A stretch of 64,000 nt of DNA from NCBI GenBank assembly GCA_048264125.1, contig JBLXDM010000002.1:372001-436000 (forward strand), in the 5' to 3' direction. The notes below the pieces were generated by a model that saw only the letters and a list, made by a program, of their open reading frames with translations, made no database searches and was not told the DNA's origin. This DNA comes from M1-B18 sp048264125. GTDB taxonomy: Bacteria; Bacillota; Clostridia; Peptostreptococcales; Natronincolaceae. Made by a program: the position numbers and the translations under genes. Within the stretch, counting starts at the first letter, position 1; each line of letters begins with the position of its first letter. This document shows positions 35,679-44,110 of this stretch, in pieces.

Positions 35679-37034
35679 TTAAATGCTTTTTAGGTGACGT
35701 ACATAGGAGGCCCCTAGCTCCATAAGGCCAGTATCATCAATTTTTTGAAGGGAATCCGATGACTCATTATCCAAGGCCTCTTTAATTCCTTTGAATAAAT
35801 ATCCCTCATCCACTAAATCTACCTCATTAAAAAAGTCGATTAGTATATTCAGGCTATCGGCTACAGCCTCATTCCTTTCTATATACAGCTCACTTATGCT
35901 ATACAATATATCATACATGTCGTCAATAAAGTTTTCATCATAAAGCACTAAATCTCTGGTTAAAACATGGGTTTTAAGCACAAGATATTGTTCGAAATCA
36001 TTGTTGTAGCTCAGCTCCAGATCGCTGACGAGATTATAATAGTTTCTTTCCACATCAGGGAAGGCATATTCCTCTAGAATATCATTCATTTTTCTGCATT
36101 CTTCCAGTATATCCTTCATACTAATCTCATCGTGATTTTCCAGCAATACCAGCTTTAAATAATATGCCTTTGCTAGTTCATAGTGATCTTCGCCGGCTTC
36201 GAATATCTCCTCGGCCTCCGTTTGATAACGATGGGCCTCCCTTATGTCATCCTCAATTTCGCACAGTGCCATGTTCTCCAAAATTCTGGCATAAGAAGCT
36301 GCAATCCCTTTATCGCCATTATCAATCAAGCGATACTTTTTAATTGCACCTTGGAAAATAGCCTTCGCTCCTTCATTGTCGGTCAAAATATTCTTTTGGT
36401 ATATACCATATAAATTAATTGCTTCAAAATACAAAAGCTGATCATCGGCTGCTGGATTTTCATCTTCCAAGGATTGTATCAGCCTAACAAAGCCATCAGA
36501 GTCCAGCTCCCCATGTGGGCACATTAGATTACAGAAGGCTATATAGTATTCCCTCCAAAGGCTGTTGCTGTGGTTCAAGTCTTCCGGACTGTATTCCTCA
36601 AGGCTTAAAATCAGAAGGTCTCCCTTGCCCCAATGTACAAGCCTCTTAGCTATATCAAATATACACCTTATCGCTGAGTTCTTATCATTTATATTTGCAT
36701 AGTGATAGGATAAATTGATATAGTCTCTATAGCCTTCTATGAAGTGCTTATAATCCTCATTGATTGAGCCAGCAACTCGTTCTTTATAATAGCCTTCTAT
36801 CAGATTTCTATGGAGCATCTCCCTTTCCTCATCTGTTATTTCTCCAAGCGCTGCTCTAACCTCATCTGCTTCAAAATTCACATAATATAAATCCTCTTCC
36901 TCTTCAGATGCAAGGATAATATTGGCTGCTATAAGACCCTTAAGTTCCTCACCAGTCCCTAGACTTTCCTTGAATAGGCCCTCTGAAATTGGATATTCAA
37001 TTATTGACAATTTTTTTATGATATCAGCTGACAT
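35679..37034 (-). CDS. STAND-like winged-helix/TPR protein lacking an NTPase domain
   Basis: 451 residues. The first ~90 residues (IIKKLSIIEYPISEGLFKES, LKGLIAANIILASEEEEDLY, EREMLHRNLIEGYYKERV) look like the winged-helix element that follows the ATPase in STAND proteins. The rest is a run of helical TPR-like hairpins, for example LLYFEAINLYGIYQKNIL and YELAKAYYLKLVLLEN. No P-loop is present. It overlaps the preceding gene by 11 bases and is translated with it. The likely role is protein binding or sensing within the three-gene set that starts with the nitrilase-fold gene. Function is not established. Confidence 0.65.
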   Translation of the reverse strand: MSADIIKKLSIIEYPISEGLFKESLGTGEELKGLIAANIILASEEEEDLYYVNFEADEVRAALGEITDEEREMLHRNLIEGYYKERVAGSINEDYKHFIEGYRDYINLSYHYANINDKNSAIRCIFDIAKRLVHWGKGDLLILSLEEYSPEDLNHSNSLWREYYIAFCNLMCPHGELDSDGFVRLIQSLEDENPAADDQLLYFEAINLYGIYQKNILTDNEGAKAIFQGAIKKYRLIDNGDKGIAASYARILENMALCEIEDDIREAHRYQTEAEEIFEAGEDHYELAKAYYLKLVLLENHDEISMKDILEECRKMNDILEEYAFPDVERNYYNLVSDLELSYNNDFEQYLVLKTHVLTRDLVLYDENFIDDMYDILYSISELYIERNEAVADSLNILIDFFNEVDLVDEGYLFKGIKEALDNESSDSLQKIDDTGLMELGASYVRHLKSI

Positions 37035-37842
37035 TAAAATTTCCCCTAACTTCTTTTCTTGGTATATATCCTATATGTCTTCTATCATTACTATAAACTC
37101 GTGTTAACGGGTTATTTTTTTTATTTAAATAGACATCTTTTTTTACATTGGAGCTGTACATCAACCCTTCATTTATAAATAGGCTGAAAAAGCTTTTTAT
37201 GATGTCCTGGTCCAATAGGGGGCTATCCTCTTCAAAGCTAGCCCATTCCATGCTCCTATTATCCTTTATATATTCCAGCATCAGCATTATATCGGCCTTA
37301 CTGTAGTTTTTTTCCTCTACTGATAATTGAGCTTCTATATACTTTTGGGCCTTGGCATTCAAGGAATAAATTACATTTCTTCCGATTTTATCTTTATTTA
37401 TCAAGTCCGACTGCTTCACGATATCAGTATTCATAAAATTAGCAAATTCGTTGGGCTTCATCTGCAGGTGCTCTGCCACGTCCTTTTGTCTAGCTGCACC
37501 AGCTTTATTTAAATATCTAATGAGCTTTCTAAGCTTATCATTGTTCTTAACGCTGTAGTCTATGCTTTTATTTGTGTCACTGTATTCTACTAGCCTTCTG
37601 CTTATATTCTCATGCGCATACCAATATCCAAAATAAAACTCCCGATTTCTTGCTATCGGTCCATGAAATTCGACTTCATCTCTTACATCAATTGAAGCAT
37701 TTATATAGCCCTCAAGCTCCTCTGTACTATTGTTTAAAATTGCCTTTGTTATTTTGGCAGCAAAGGTTAGGACATTTTCTTTTATTTTAGTCATCTCAGA
37801 TTCAAGAAAAGCAGCTGCCGCATTTTTAGACCAGGTCTCCAT
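37024..37842 (-). CDS. winged-helix domain protein of the nitrilase-associated set
   Basis: 272 residues from ATG 37842 (GGGGAG ribosome binding site 8 bases upstream). The middle contains a MarR-like helix-turn-helix: IRYLNKAGAARQKDVAEHLQ, then MKPNEFANFMN and the wing LINKDKIGRNVIYSLNA. The N-terminal ~90 residues are helical with a GPIARNREFYFGYWYAHE stretch. A second helical region precedes a basic tail (SNDRRHIGYIPRKEVRGN). It overlaps the STAND-like gene. It may regulate this cassette, act on DNA, or serve as an adaptor. No known family was recognised beyond the fold. Confidence 0.6.
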   Translation of the reverse strand: METWSKNAAAAFLESEMTKIKENVLTFAAKITKAILNNSTEELEGYINASIDVRDEVEFHGPIARNREFYFGYWYAHENISRRLVEYSDTNKSIDYSVKNNDKLRKLIRYLNKAGAARQKDVAEHLQMKPNEFANFMNTDIVKQSDLINKDKIGRNVIYSLNAKAQKYIEAQLSVEEKNYSKADIMLMLEYIKDNRSMEWASFEEDSPLLDQDIIKSFFSLFINEGLMYSSNVKKDVYLNKKNNPLTRVYSNDRRHIGYIPRKEVRGNFNVS

Positions 37843-37972
37843 TATTCTCACTCCCCATAATTACTCTGCTTTTAACCACTTAAGCCTTCTTATTATACCC
37901 TTATATTTATAAATAACTCACGTTTTAGTCATTCTTTAGTAATATAATGCTCATTCAATTATATACTTTATT

Positions 37973-39439
37973 TTATTCACTGTCTAGCTTAATGATACTA
38001 TGTTTATTGGCATCTAAGGAAAAATCCATTACGAGTATTTTATTGCAGTTTTTTTCCTTACAGCTATCCTTACAATCACATATTAATTCATGGAAGCTCT
38101 TTCTGCCAAGCTCCGGAAGATATGCAAAGCTTATATTCTCTTTTGGGATCTTACCGCAATAATTGGAGACGAATACACTTGTAAAATTCTTAGAGCCTAT
38201 CAGACTTGCATTCTCCTTAAAGCTGTAGAGGCTCTCGGTATATGCCGGTACAAAGCATACATTTATTCCACTATTTACTATACTATCAAAGCAATCCCCA
38301 TTAACAAAGTCTACGCAGATTGAAGTGCAAAGCCTGCCAAACCCCTCTAAATCATATATTTTAATAATTTTTCTATCGGAGGATAATTCTATATCCTCAT
38401 ATTTTTTGTATTTTGTAGCTTTTTTATCGTCCGGTTCTTTTTTATTTTCCGCCTCATTATTAGCTTTATCTTCTTTGTTATCAGGTTTGAATCTATTGAG
38501 CTTATATTGCGTACCCAGCTCGATGCCATTGCCTGCTAAAAGTACGCTACGGTTTGTTTTGTCCTTCCATATGGAGCCGCAGACAACCAGCGCCAGCTTG
38601 CCCCTATTTTCTTTAACTGCTTGACTTACAGCAGAGAGCATCTTATCTGTGAAAATCATTTCTGGAAATATAATAATATCTACTTCCTTCTTTGCCAAAA
38701 TATTTATGATAGAAACAGCATGTTCAGTATGAATCTCCTCATCTCTTATGCCTTCTATTCTGATATACTGTTTATCTCCGACTGTATCTTCTTGTATTAT
38801 TAATAATTTTTCATCCCCGCTAAAGGGTACTATCGCCAATTTGAGGTTGTCCTTCCTGGCTTTTATTCGGTTAATTACATAGTCATCCGTTATCCTATAA
38901 AAATCTGTTTTTATATCACTGTTTAAGGGTCTTTGTATAAATAGCTTCTCCTGAAGGGCTTCTATTGCTTCTCCCTTATCCTTTTCCAGCTTGAATCGTT
39001 TAGCTTCACTTATATACCTTTCCATAAAGCTATTTTCCTTATATAATACTATCCCTAAGTCCTTAGTAATTTCAGTATTAAGCGCTTTTAAAGCAGCATA
39101 TCTTTCTAAGCTCTTCTCAGTGTCGTTGGGTCTAGCCGCCCTATCTATTTTTACAAATAATTGCTCTAGAAATATGAAGAGCTTATTCTCCTTATCCTTC
39201 GGTATATGACCTATTAGCCAATCCCTATTTTCTTTAGTCAGTTCATCACTTGGATTCCTGCCATCAAAAAAACGATTCAGGCTAATGGTCCATTTTATAT
39301 CCTCTCTATAGCTACGCCTCTGCGCATTTGCAAGATCATTCGTATGTTTTTTCAATAATATAAATAGGCGGATATAAATATCATAATAATTCCCGCTCTT
39401 ATGTATTATTTGATTAACTTCCCCCAATAAATCTGCCAT
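37973..39439 (-). CDS. carbon-nitrogen hydrolase (nitrilase-fold) protein with long helical N-terminus
   Basis: 488 residues. The nitrilase superfamily triad is visible: Glu260 in VDIIIFPEMIF, Lys313 in QYKLNRF, and Cys375 in LCTSICVDF. Nitrilase-fold enzymes hydrolyse amides or nitriles through that Cys. The ~200-residue N-terminus is helical and charged and is not part of a normal nitrilase (about 270-300 residues). A lysine/asparagine-rich insertion (about 320-345) sits between Lys and Cys. The C-terminus is rich in cysteines (CDCKDSCKEKNC). It is the first gene of a three-gene set with the winged-helix and STAND-like proteins. The unusual build suggests a regulated effector rather than a housekeeping amidase; that is inference. 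Confidence 0.7.
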   Translation of the reverse strand: MADLLGEVNQIIHKSGNYYDIYIRLFILLKKHTNDLANAQRRSYREDIKWTISLNRFFDGRNPSDELTKENRDWLIGHIPKDKENKLFIFLEQLFVKIDRAARPNDTEKSLERYAALKALNTEITKDLGIVLYKENSFMERYISEAKRFKLEKDKGEAIEALQEKLFIQRPLNSDIKTDFYRITDDYVINRIKARKDNLKLAIVPFSGDEKLLIIQEDTVGDKQYIRIEGIRDEEIHTEHAVSIINILAKKEVDIIIFPEMIFTDKMLSAVSQAVKENRGKLALVVCGSIWKDKTNRSVLLAGNGIELGTQYKLNRFKPDNKEDKANNEAENKKEPDDKKATKYKKYEDIELSSDRKIIKIYDLEGFGRLCTSICVDFVNGDCFDSIVNSGINVCFVPAYTESLYSFKENASLIGSKNFTSVFVSNYCGKIPKENISFAYLPELGRKSFHELICDCKDSCKEKNCNKILVMDFSLDANKHSIIKLDSE

Positions 39440-39520
39440 CTAACTATCCCCTTATGCAAAATTTGTATATTTTTTACTTATATTCAATATATAAGAAATA
39501 AATCCTTTAATAGAAAAAAA

Positions 39521-39558
39521 ATAAGGCAAACAGTCGTGAAAACGACGTTTACCTTATC
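39521..39558. terminator. terminator, one of a near-identical pair
   Basis: ATAAGG-AAAC-CGT pairs with ACG-GTTT-CCTTAT around GAAA. Its core of 33 bases differs at only two positions from the hairpin at 41434-41472. Confidence 0.8.
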
Positions 39559-39584
39559 CCCCGCATAGGGGGAAGCACTGAATT

Positions 39585-41183
39585 TTATTTAAGGTTAACC
39601 TCAAAGCTATAGCTACCAGTAGTTTTAGCGCCATTGGCTGCTGCTAATCCTGGATTAATAAATAAGGTTATTTGTTCTTCATTTTGCAAAAACATCTGTG
39701 GCCTAAGGGTTAGTGTTTTGCCATCCTCACTCCAGAACATGCTAAGGGGTATTATTTCACTTTCCTTTGACATCAATCCAATTAATTCCCTTGGCAGGGC
39801 ATTAGCTTCCATTGCCTGTGTGAACTCAACCTCAATAGAAAAGGTCTTATGCCCCGATATGCTTACAGCCTCTATCCTTTCACTATTTTCTATATCAAAG
39901 CCGCTATTATCGTATTCGTTTAAATTGATTGTTTTAAATCCCCCACCCATTCTATTGCCATAGTTTAGATTTCCATTTATTAAATGCATTTCATATATTT
40001 CGGTTGAGTCATCTATTAATATAGGCTGTTGGGCCGGTGTGAGCTTATAAAGCTCATTTGGCTTCTCTCCGACATAATACAGGCTGCCATTGAAGGAGGC
40101 TAAATAATAGCTTGGGTTATTTACAACCGTTGTGGCTCCACTGCCATCAAAATTAATTCGTTGTATCCCTTCATCGTCCGAATAATAAATCCAGTTGTTT
40201 TGGAGGTCTATAGCATAATTGCTTCCTACTTCCTTAAATAAATTATATCGGCTATCGGTACAGGGCTCTGGGGTACTAGGGTTAAACCTTGGATAGCCCT
40301 CTATTATTTGAAATTCCCCAAATCCTGCGCCATTCAGTCCCGCCATACGCTCCTTGTCGTCCATTAGTGCAGTCCGCAGGAAGCTTTCATTATTAGCGTA
40401 CCCAGCACCCCAGGTAAAGTCAGAATGATATCTGGTCCCATTTAGCGTAACTATATTCCATGCATGCGCTTCATTTGAAATATACCGGCTTGGAACGCCT
40501 ACATAATTCAATGCATAATCAGCCAGCTGTGCATAACCGCCACAGATAGCCATTCCCTTCACTAGAAGGCTATAGGGATTGCTGGTGCTTATATCCGCCA
40601 TATTGTCAGAGTACCTGCTATTGTTGCCAATATAGTCATAAAGGGCAAAGAATTTTTGATATTCATTGTATTGGCTAGGTGCTACATTATGAAGCAGATG
40701 ATTCATATGGGCATAAAATTTAAGCTGATTTTCCCTAACCTGCTGACCTTCATCATTATAAACAAAGGTGATAGTTTTATAGTCCTTGCTCCATCTTACA
40801 AATGTGAGATGATATAATTGAAAGCCCGCCTGCTCATAAAGGCTGGAGGCAGTATCCATTATGACTCTGTTGCTTAAATTAAATCTGGAAATATCAGCAC
40901 TGGCCTCCATATTCATAGCTGCCTTAAACAGATAATTGTATAGCTCCTTATCTGGATTATAGATCTCTATTATATATCTAGAGATTTGTGAAAACGCATC
41001 CTCAAGAAAGAATTCTTCGTAGGATGGGTCTTCCCGCAGACTAATATTTAAAATACCAGGACTCGGCAAATCCTCCCCCTTAGGCTCCGACGGTGTTCCC
41101 TTTGTGCAGCCGCCTAATAGGTTATTTAGAATAATAAACACTATTATTAATGAATATCTTTTCTTATAGCTTAAGCTCTTCAT
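39585..41183 (-). CDS. transglutaminase-like lipoprotein
   Basis: 532 residues from ATG 41183 (GAGAGGAC ribosome binding site). The lipobox LLGGC puts the lipidated Cys at 26. A transglutaminase-like core has the Cys-His-Asp triad in AICGGYAQLADYALN, NEAHAWNIV and YHSDFTWG (about residues 216-262). It is followed by a beta-propeller-like region of short repeats (NNWIYYSDDEGIQRINFDG, NGSLYYVGEK) and a C-terminal Ig-like domain of the Big_5 type (FSIEVEFTQAMEANALP). Such surface proteins are thought to act in wall or protein processing as proteases or crosslinking enzymes; the substrate is unknown. It is flanked by two near-identical hairpins. Confidence 0.85.
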   Translation of the reverse strand: MKSLSYKKRYSLIIVFIILNNLLGGCTKGTPSEPKGEDLPSPGILNISLREDPSYEEFFLEDAFSQISRYIIEIYNPDKELYNYLFKAAMNMEASADISRFNLSNRVIMDTASSLYEQAGFQLYHLTFVRWSKDYKTITFVYNDEGQQVRENQLKFYAHMNHLLHNVAPSQYNEYQKFFALYDYIGNNSRYSDNMADISTSNPYSLLVKGMAICGGYAQLADYALNYVGVPSRYISNEAHAWNIVTLNGTRYHSDFTWGAGYANNESFLRTALMDDKERMAGLNGAGFGEFQIIEGYPRFNPSTPEPCTDSRYNLFKEVGSNYAIDLQNNWIYYSDDEGIQRINFDGSGATTVVNNPSYYLASFNGSLYYVGEKPNELYKLTPAQQPILIDDSTEIYEMHLINGNLNYGNRMGGGFKTINLNEYDNSGFDIENSERIEAVSISGHKTFSIEVEFTQAMEANALPRELIGLMSKESEIIPLSMFWSEDGKTLTLRPQMFLQNEEQITLFINPGLAAANGAKTTGSYSFEVNLK

Positions 41184-41433
41184 GATATCGTCCTCTCTCC
41201 ATCCTGCTAGGTTATTCGGCAATTATTCTAGTGAGTTTTTGTAGGAATTGAATATCCTTTAATTCTTAAAAATATCTAATGTAGTAGTGCTACTGCCTTA
41301 TAAAATTCTTTCGCTAATTCTTCATTAATTCTACCATAGAATATATTTACATCCTTTACGAATTAATTACAGTAAACTTACAGTTAGATCCTGCAGCCTA
41401 ATTTGATACGGCTTCGCTGGATACAATGAAAAA
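41184..41433. other. intergenic region with a possible coding remnant
   Basis: 250 bases upstream of the lipoprotein gene. On the minus strand a short open stretch ending at TAG 41276 reads FVKDVNIFYGRINEELAKEF, then YKAVALLH. It looks protein-like but has no start or ribosome binding site. It may be the last piece of a lost gene. Otherwise nothing is seen. Confidence 0.3.
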
Positions 41434-41472
41434 AACAAGGCAAACAGCCGTGAAAACGACGTTTGCCTTGTT
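41434..41472. terminator. terminator of the catabolic operon
   Basis: AACAAGGCAAAC...CGT pairs with ACG...GTTTGCCTTGTT around GAAA. It lies 42 bases after the thiolase stop. Confidence 0.88.
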
Positions 41473-41513
41473 GATGAGCCATTTTAATGATTAGCTTCAA
41501 AGCCTGCCTTGAT

Positions 41514-42701
41514 TTATTCCTCAGCAGCTTCAATGATTATAGCTGCTGCAGGGCCACCCCCTGCACAGAGGGAAGCGCAGCCATAGCGCACGCCACGACG
41601 GCGCATTTCGTAGATCATGGTTACAATTAATCTGGCTCCGGTGCACCCTACAGGATGACCGAGGCCCACACCTGAGCCATTGGCATTTACCTTATCTAAG
41701 CTTAATTTAAGCTCGCGATTAACGCCAAGAAACTGGGCGGCAAAGGCCTCGTTAATTTCCCAATAACCAATATCTTCTTTCTTTAAATTAGCAAATTTTA
41801 GAGCCCGTTCCACAGCAGGTACTACCCCCATGCCCATGATTTTTGGCTCAACCCCTGCAGAAGCAGTAGCAACGATTCGGCCTAAGGGCTTGATGCCCTG
41901 TTCCTTTGCAATGTCCGCAGCCATTAAGATTAGGGCTGCTGCCCCGTCATTCAAACCAGAGGCATTCCCTGCGGTAACAGTACCCCCCTTTTGAAAAGCC
42001 GGTGGCAGTGTAGCCAGAGCTTCTAGGGTTGTTTCCTTGGGATGCTCATCCGTATCAAAAACAAAATTTCCTTTTTTACTTTGTATTTCTACTGGAACAA
42101 TCTCTTCCTTAAACCTGCCTTCCTTGATGGCATTTAGGGCTCGCTGGTTACTGAGGAGAGCTAGTTCATCCTGCTCCTGGCGAGATATATTGTACATCTC
42201 AGCAACATTTTCCGCTGTAACCCCCATGTGTGCGTTGATAAAGCCGCAGACTAATCCATTGTATAGCAAGGTATCTTGGAGGGTATCTCCAGGCCCCAGA
42301 CGGTAGCCATAACGGGCTTTAGGCAGAAGATAGGGGGCATTGCTCATGCTTTCAGTACCCACCACTGCTCCTATATCAATTTTGCCTAGAATAATCTGCT
42401 GTGCAACAATCTCTGCGGCCCTCATGGAGGAAGGACACTGCTGGTTTACTGTCATGGCTGGAGCCTCGACGGGTACGCCGCTTCTGATGGCGACATGACG
42501 GGCAACATTGCCCGGATTTGCAGCTTGAACGCAATTTCCGGCTATTACCTCTTCTATCATGCTTGAATCAAGGCCTGCCTTGGTCAAGGCACCCTGCAGA
42601 GCAGTTACACCCAATTCAATTGCTGATACATTTTTTAGAGAACCCATAAATTCTCCGATGGCAGTTCGTGCTGCCCCAACAATAACGACTTCACGACTCA
42701 T
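41514..42701 (-). CDS. acetyl-CoA acetyltransferase (thiolase)
   Basis: Catalyses acetoacetyl-CoA + CoA = 2 acetyl-CoA in the cytosol. 395 residues from ATG 42701, with GGAGTG 6 bases upstream; the GTG three codons earlier is too close. Nucleophile Cys89 lies in VNQQCPSSMRAAE. The family motifs NEAFAAQ, NGSGVGLGHPVGCTGAR and CAGGG hold the catalytic His and the second Cys. It is the last gene of the leftward catabolic operon. In this setting it most likely runs in the degradative direction, splitting acetoacetyl-CoA made by the AtoDA-type transferase. It is very close to the butyrate-pathway thiolase ThlA, so a role in synthesis is also possible. Confidence 0.95.
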   Translation of the reverse strand: MSREVVIVGAARTAIGEFMGSLKNVSAIELGVTALQGALTKAGLDSSMIEEVIAGNCVQAANPGNVARHVAIRSGVPVEAPAMTVNQQCPSSMRAAEIVAQQIILGKIDIGAVVGTESMSNAPYLLPKARYGYRLGPGDTLQDTLLYNGLVCGFINAHMGVTAENVAEMYNISRQEQDELALLSNQRALNAIKEGRFKEEIVPVEIQSKKGNFVFDTDEHPKETTLEALATLPPAFQKGGTVTAGNASGLNDGAAALILMAADIAKEQGIKPLGRIVATASAGVEPKIMGMGVVPAVERALKFANLKKEDIGYWEINEAFAAQFLGVNRELKLSLDKVNANGSGVGLGHPVGCTGARLIVTMIYEMRRRGVRYGCASLCAGGGPAAAIIIEAAEE

Positions 42702-42816
42702 TTTTTTCACTCCTATCTACAATCTTGTTCAATATTATTATCTCAGAAGGAAGGGCCGGAGGAACACCTAATCCGCCGGCAATCCGTCATTTCTGGTGAA
42801 CTAAAGCTTGTCAATT

Positions 42817-43560
42817 CTATGGAACTATACCACCGTCTACGCTAAGGACAGTGCCCGTAATAAAAGAGGCCTCATCAGAAGCGAGGAAGGCAAAGGCATT
42901 GGCTATATCCTCTGGTTGTCCGACGGTTCGTAAGGGTGTTTTTTCCTTCATCATTTCAATGACCTTTTCCGGCATTTTATCCGTCATGGGGGTAACAATA
43001 AAGCCTGGAGCAACAGCCACAGCCCTGATTTTCTTACGGCCCAGCTCCTTAGCCCAGGTCTTGGTCATACCGATGACGCCCCATTTGGAAGCGGCATAGT
43101 TGGTCTGACCAAAGTTCCCATAGATTCCTACTACTGAGCTGGTGCTTAAAATAACGCCACCGGTTTTTTGAGCAGCCATAGCCTTAGCAGCTGCCTGACC
43201 GCACAAGAATACGCCCTTCAGGTTAACGTTAATGACCTTATCCCATTGCTCCTCGGTCATTTTCAATAATTGACCATCATCTGTAATGCCGGCATTATTG
43301 ACAATTATATCTAATTTGCCAAAGGCTTTAACAGTGTCTTCAACCATCTTAGCGACACTTGCCGCATCAGCTACATCAACTATTAATCCAAGGGCCTCGC
43401 CGCCAAGCTTTTGAATGTCGTCTGCTACTCGATCTACGCTTTCTTGGGTGAGTCCAGCCACAATTACCTTGGCACCCTCTTGAGCAAATTTTAGGCAGGT
43501 GGCTTTTCCTATTCCTCCGCCTCCTCCTGTAACAATGGCTACTTTTCCTTGCAATTTCAT
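42817..43560 (-). CDS. short-chain dehydrogenase, 3-oxoacyl/acetoacetyl-CoA reductase type
   Basis: 247 residues, a textbook FabG/PhaB-like SDR. The cofactor loop is TGGGGGIGKA (11-20), with NNAG (88-91), the catalytic Ser near 141 (STSSVVG), Tyr155 and Lys159 in NYAASKWG, and the C-terminal ITGTVLSVDGG. In a thiolase/CoA-transferase operon it probably interconverts 3-hydroxybutyryl-CoA and acetoacetyl-CoA, or oxidises a 3-hydroxy acid. Its start overlaps the stop of the preceding membrane-protein gene by 4 bases. FabG of fatty acid synthesis is less likely, because no fab genes are nearby. Confidence 0.88.
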   Translation of the reverse strand: MKLQGKVAIVTGGGGGIGKATCLKFAQEGAKVIVAGLTQESVDRVADDIQKLGGEALGLIVDVADAASVAKMVEDTVKAFGKLDIIVNNAGITDDGQLLKMTEEQWDKVINVNLKGVFLCGQAAAKAMAAQKTGGVILSTSSVVGIYGNFGQTNYAASKWGVIGMTKTWAKELGRKKIRAVAVAPGFIVTPMTDKMPEKVIEMMKEKTPLRTVGQPEDIANAFAFLASDEASFITGTVLSVDGGIVP

Positions 43561-44072
43561 TTAAGCATCACCTCTTTCTCATTGTTTATGCTTTCTTTTA
43601 TCGGATCCAGCAATTTATTAATTAGAATAGTACCGCCTATCATAAAGCCTCCCCCCAGCAGCGTAATAGCTGCCAATACTAACGGGGCTGTAGCTCCGTG
43701 TACCATGCCGGCCATCAGAAAAAACATAAAGGCATAGCTATTAAACACCAAAGGAAATACATCCTTAAACAGGACGATTGAAAAAACAAACAAGCCTATG
43801 AAAATCATTTTGGGGATAAAATCCCCTAGAATAGGCGTCAGCAAAATAGATAAATATCCTAGCAGCACTATGCAAATTATGCCTGTTAGTCCTCCTATAA
43901 AAATAGCAGGTATAGTCTTCGTGTCAAGATGACACAGAAAAAAGAAAACTAAAGCTGCAAACATAGGCCAGCCCGGTAGCTCTAAATAATAAATTGCCAC
44001 CTCCGCCACCATAATCAAAGCTACAAGCAATAAGCCAAAAACTATATTGTATCGATTAAAGCAAGCCTTCAT
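43557..44072 (-). CDS. membrane protein of the catabolic operon, DUF1097-like
   Basis: 171 residues with five or six transmembrane segments, starting NIVFGLLLVALIMVAEVAI and including a MIFIGLFVFSIVLF helix. The fold and length recall the small DUF1097/YcdZ-type membrane proteins; this is a tentative match. It overlaps the reductase gene by 4 bases (ATGA) and lies 38 bases after the CoA-transferase B gene, so it is co-expressed with a ketone/acid pathway. It could be a small transporter or a channel for an organic acid. No substrate site is recognisable. Confidence 0.6.
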   Translation of the reverse strand: MKACFNRYNIVFGLLLVALIMVAEVAIYYLELPGWPMFAALVFFFLCHLDTKTIPAIFIGGLTGIICIVLLGYLSILLTPILGDFIPKMIFIGLFVFSIVLFKDVFPLVFNSYAFMFFLMAGMVHGATAPLVLAAITLLGGGFMIGGTILINKLLDPIKESINNEKEVMLK

Positions 44073-44110
44073 TCAATCCCTCCTACAAATATTGTTCCGA
44101 TCCAGTTTTT

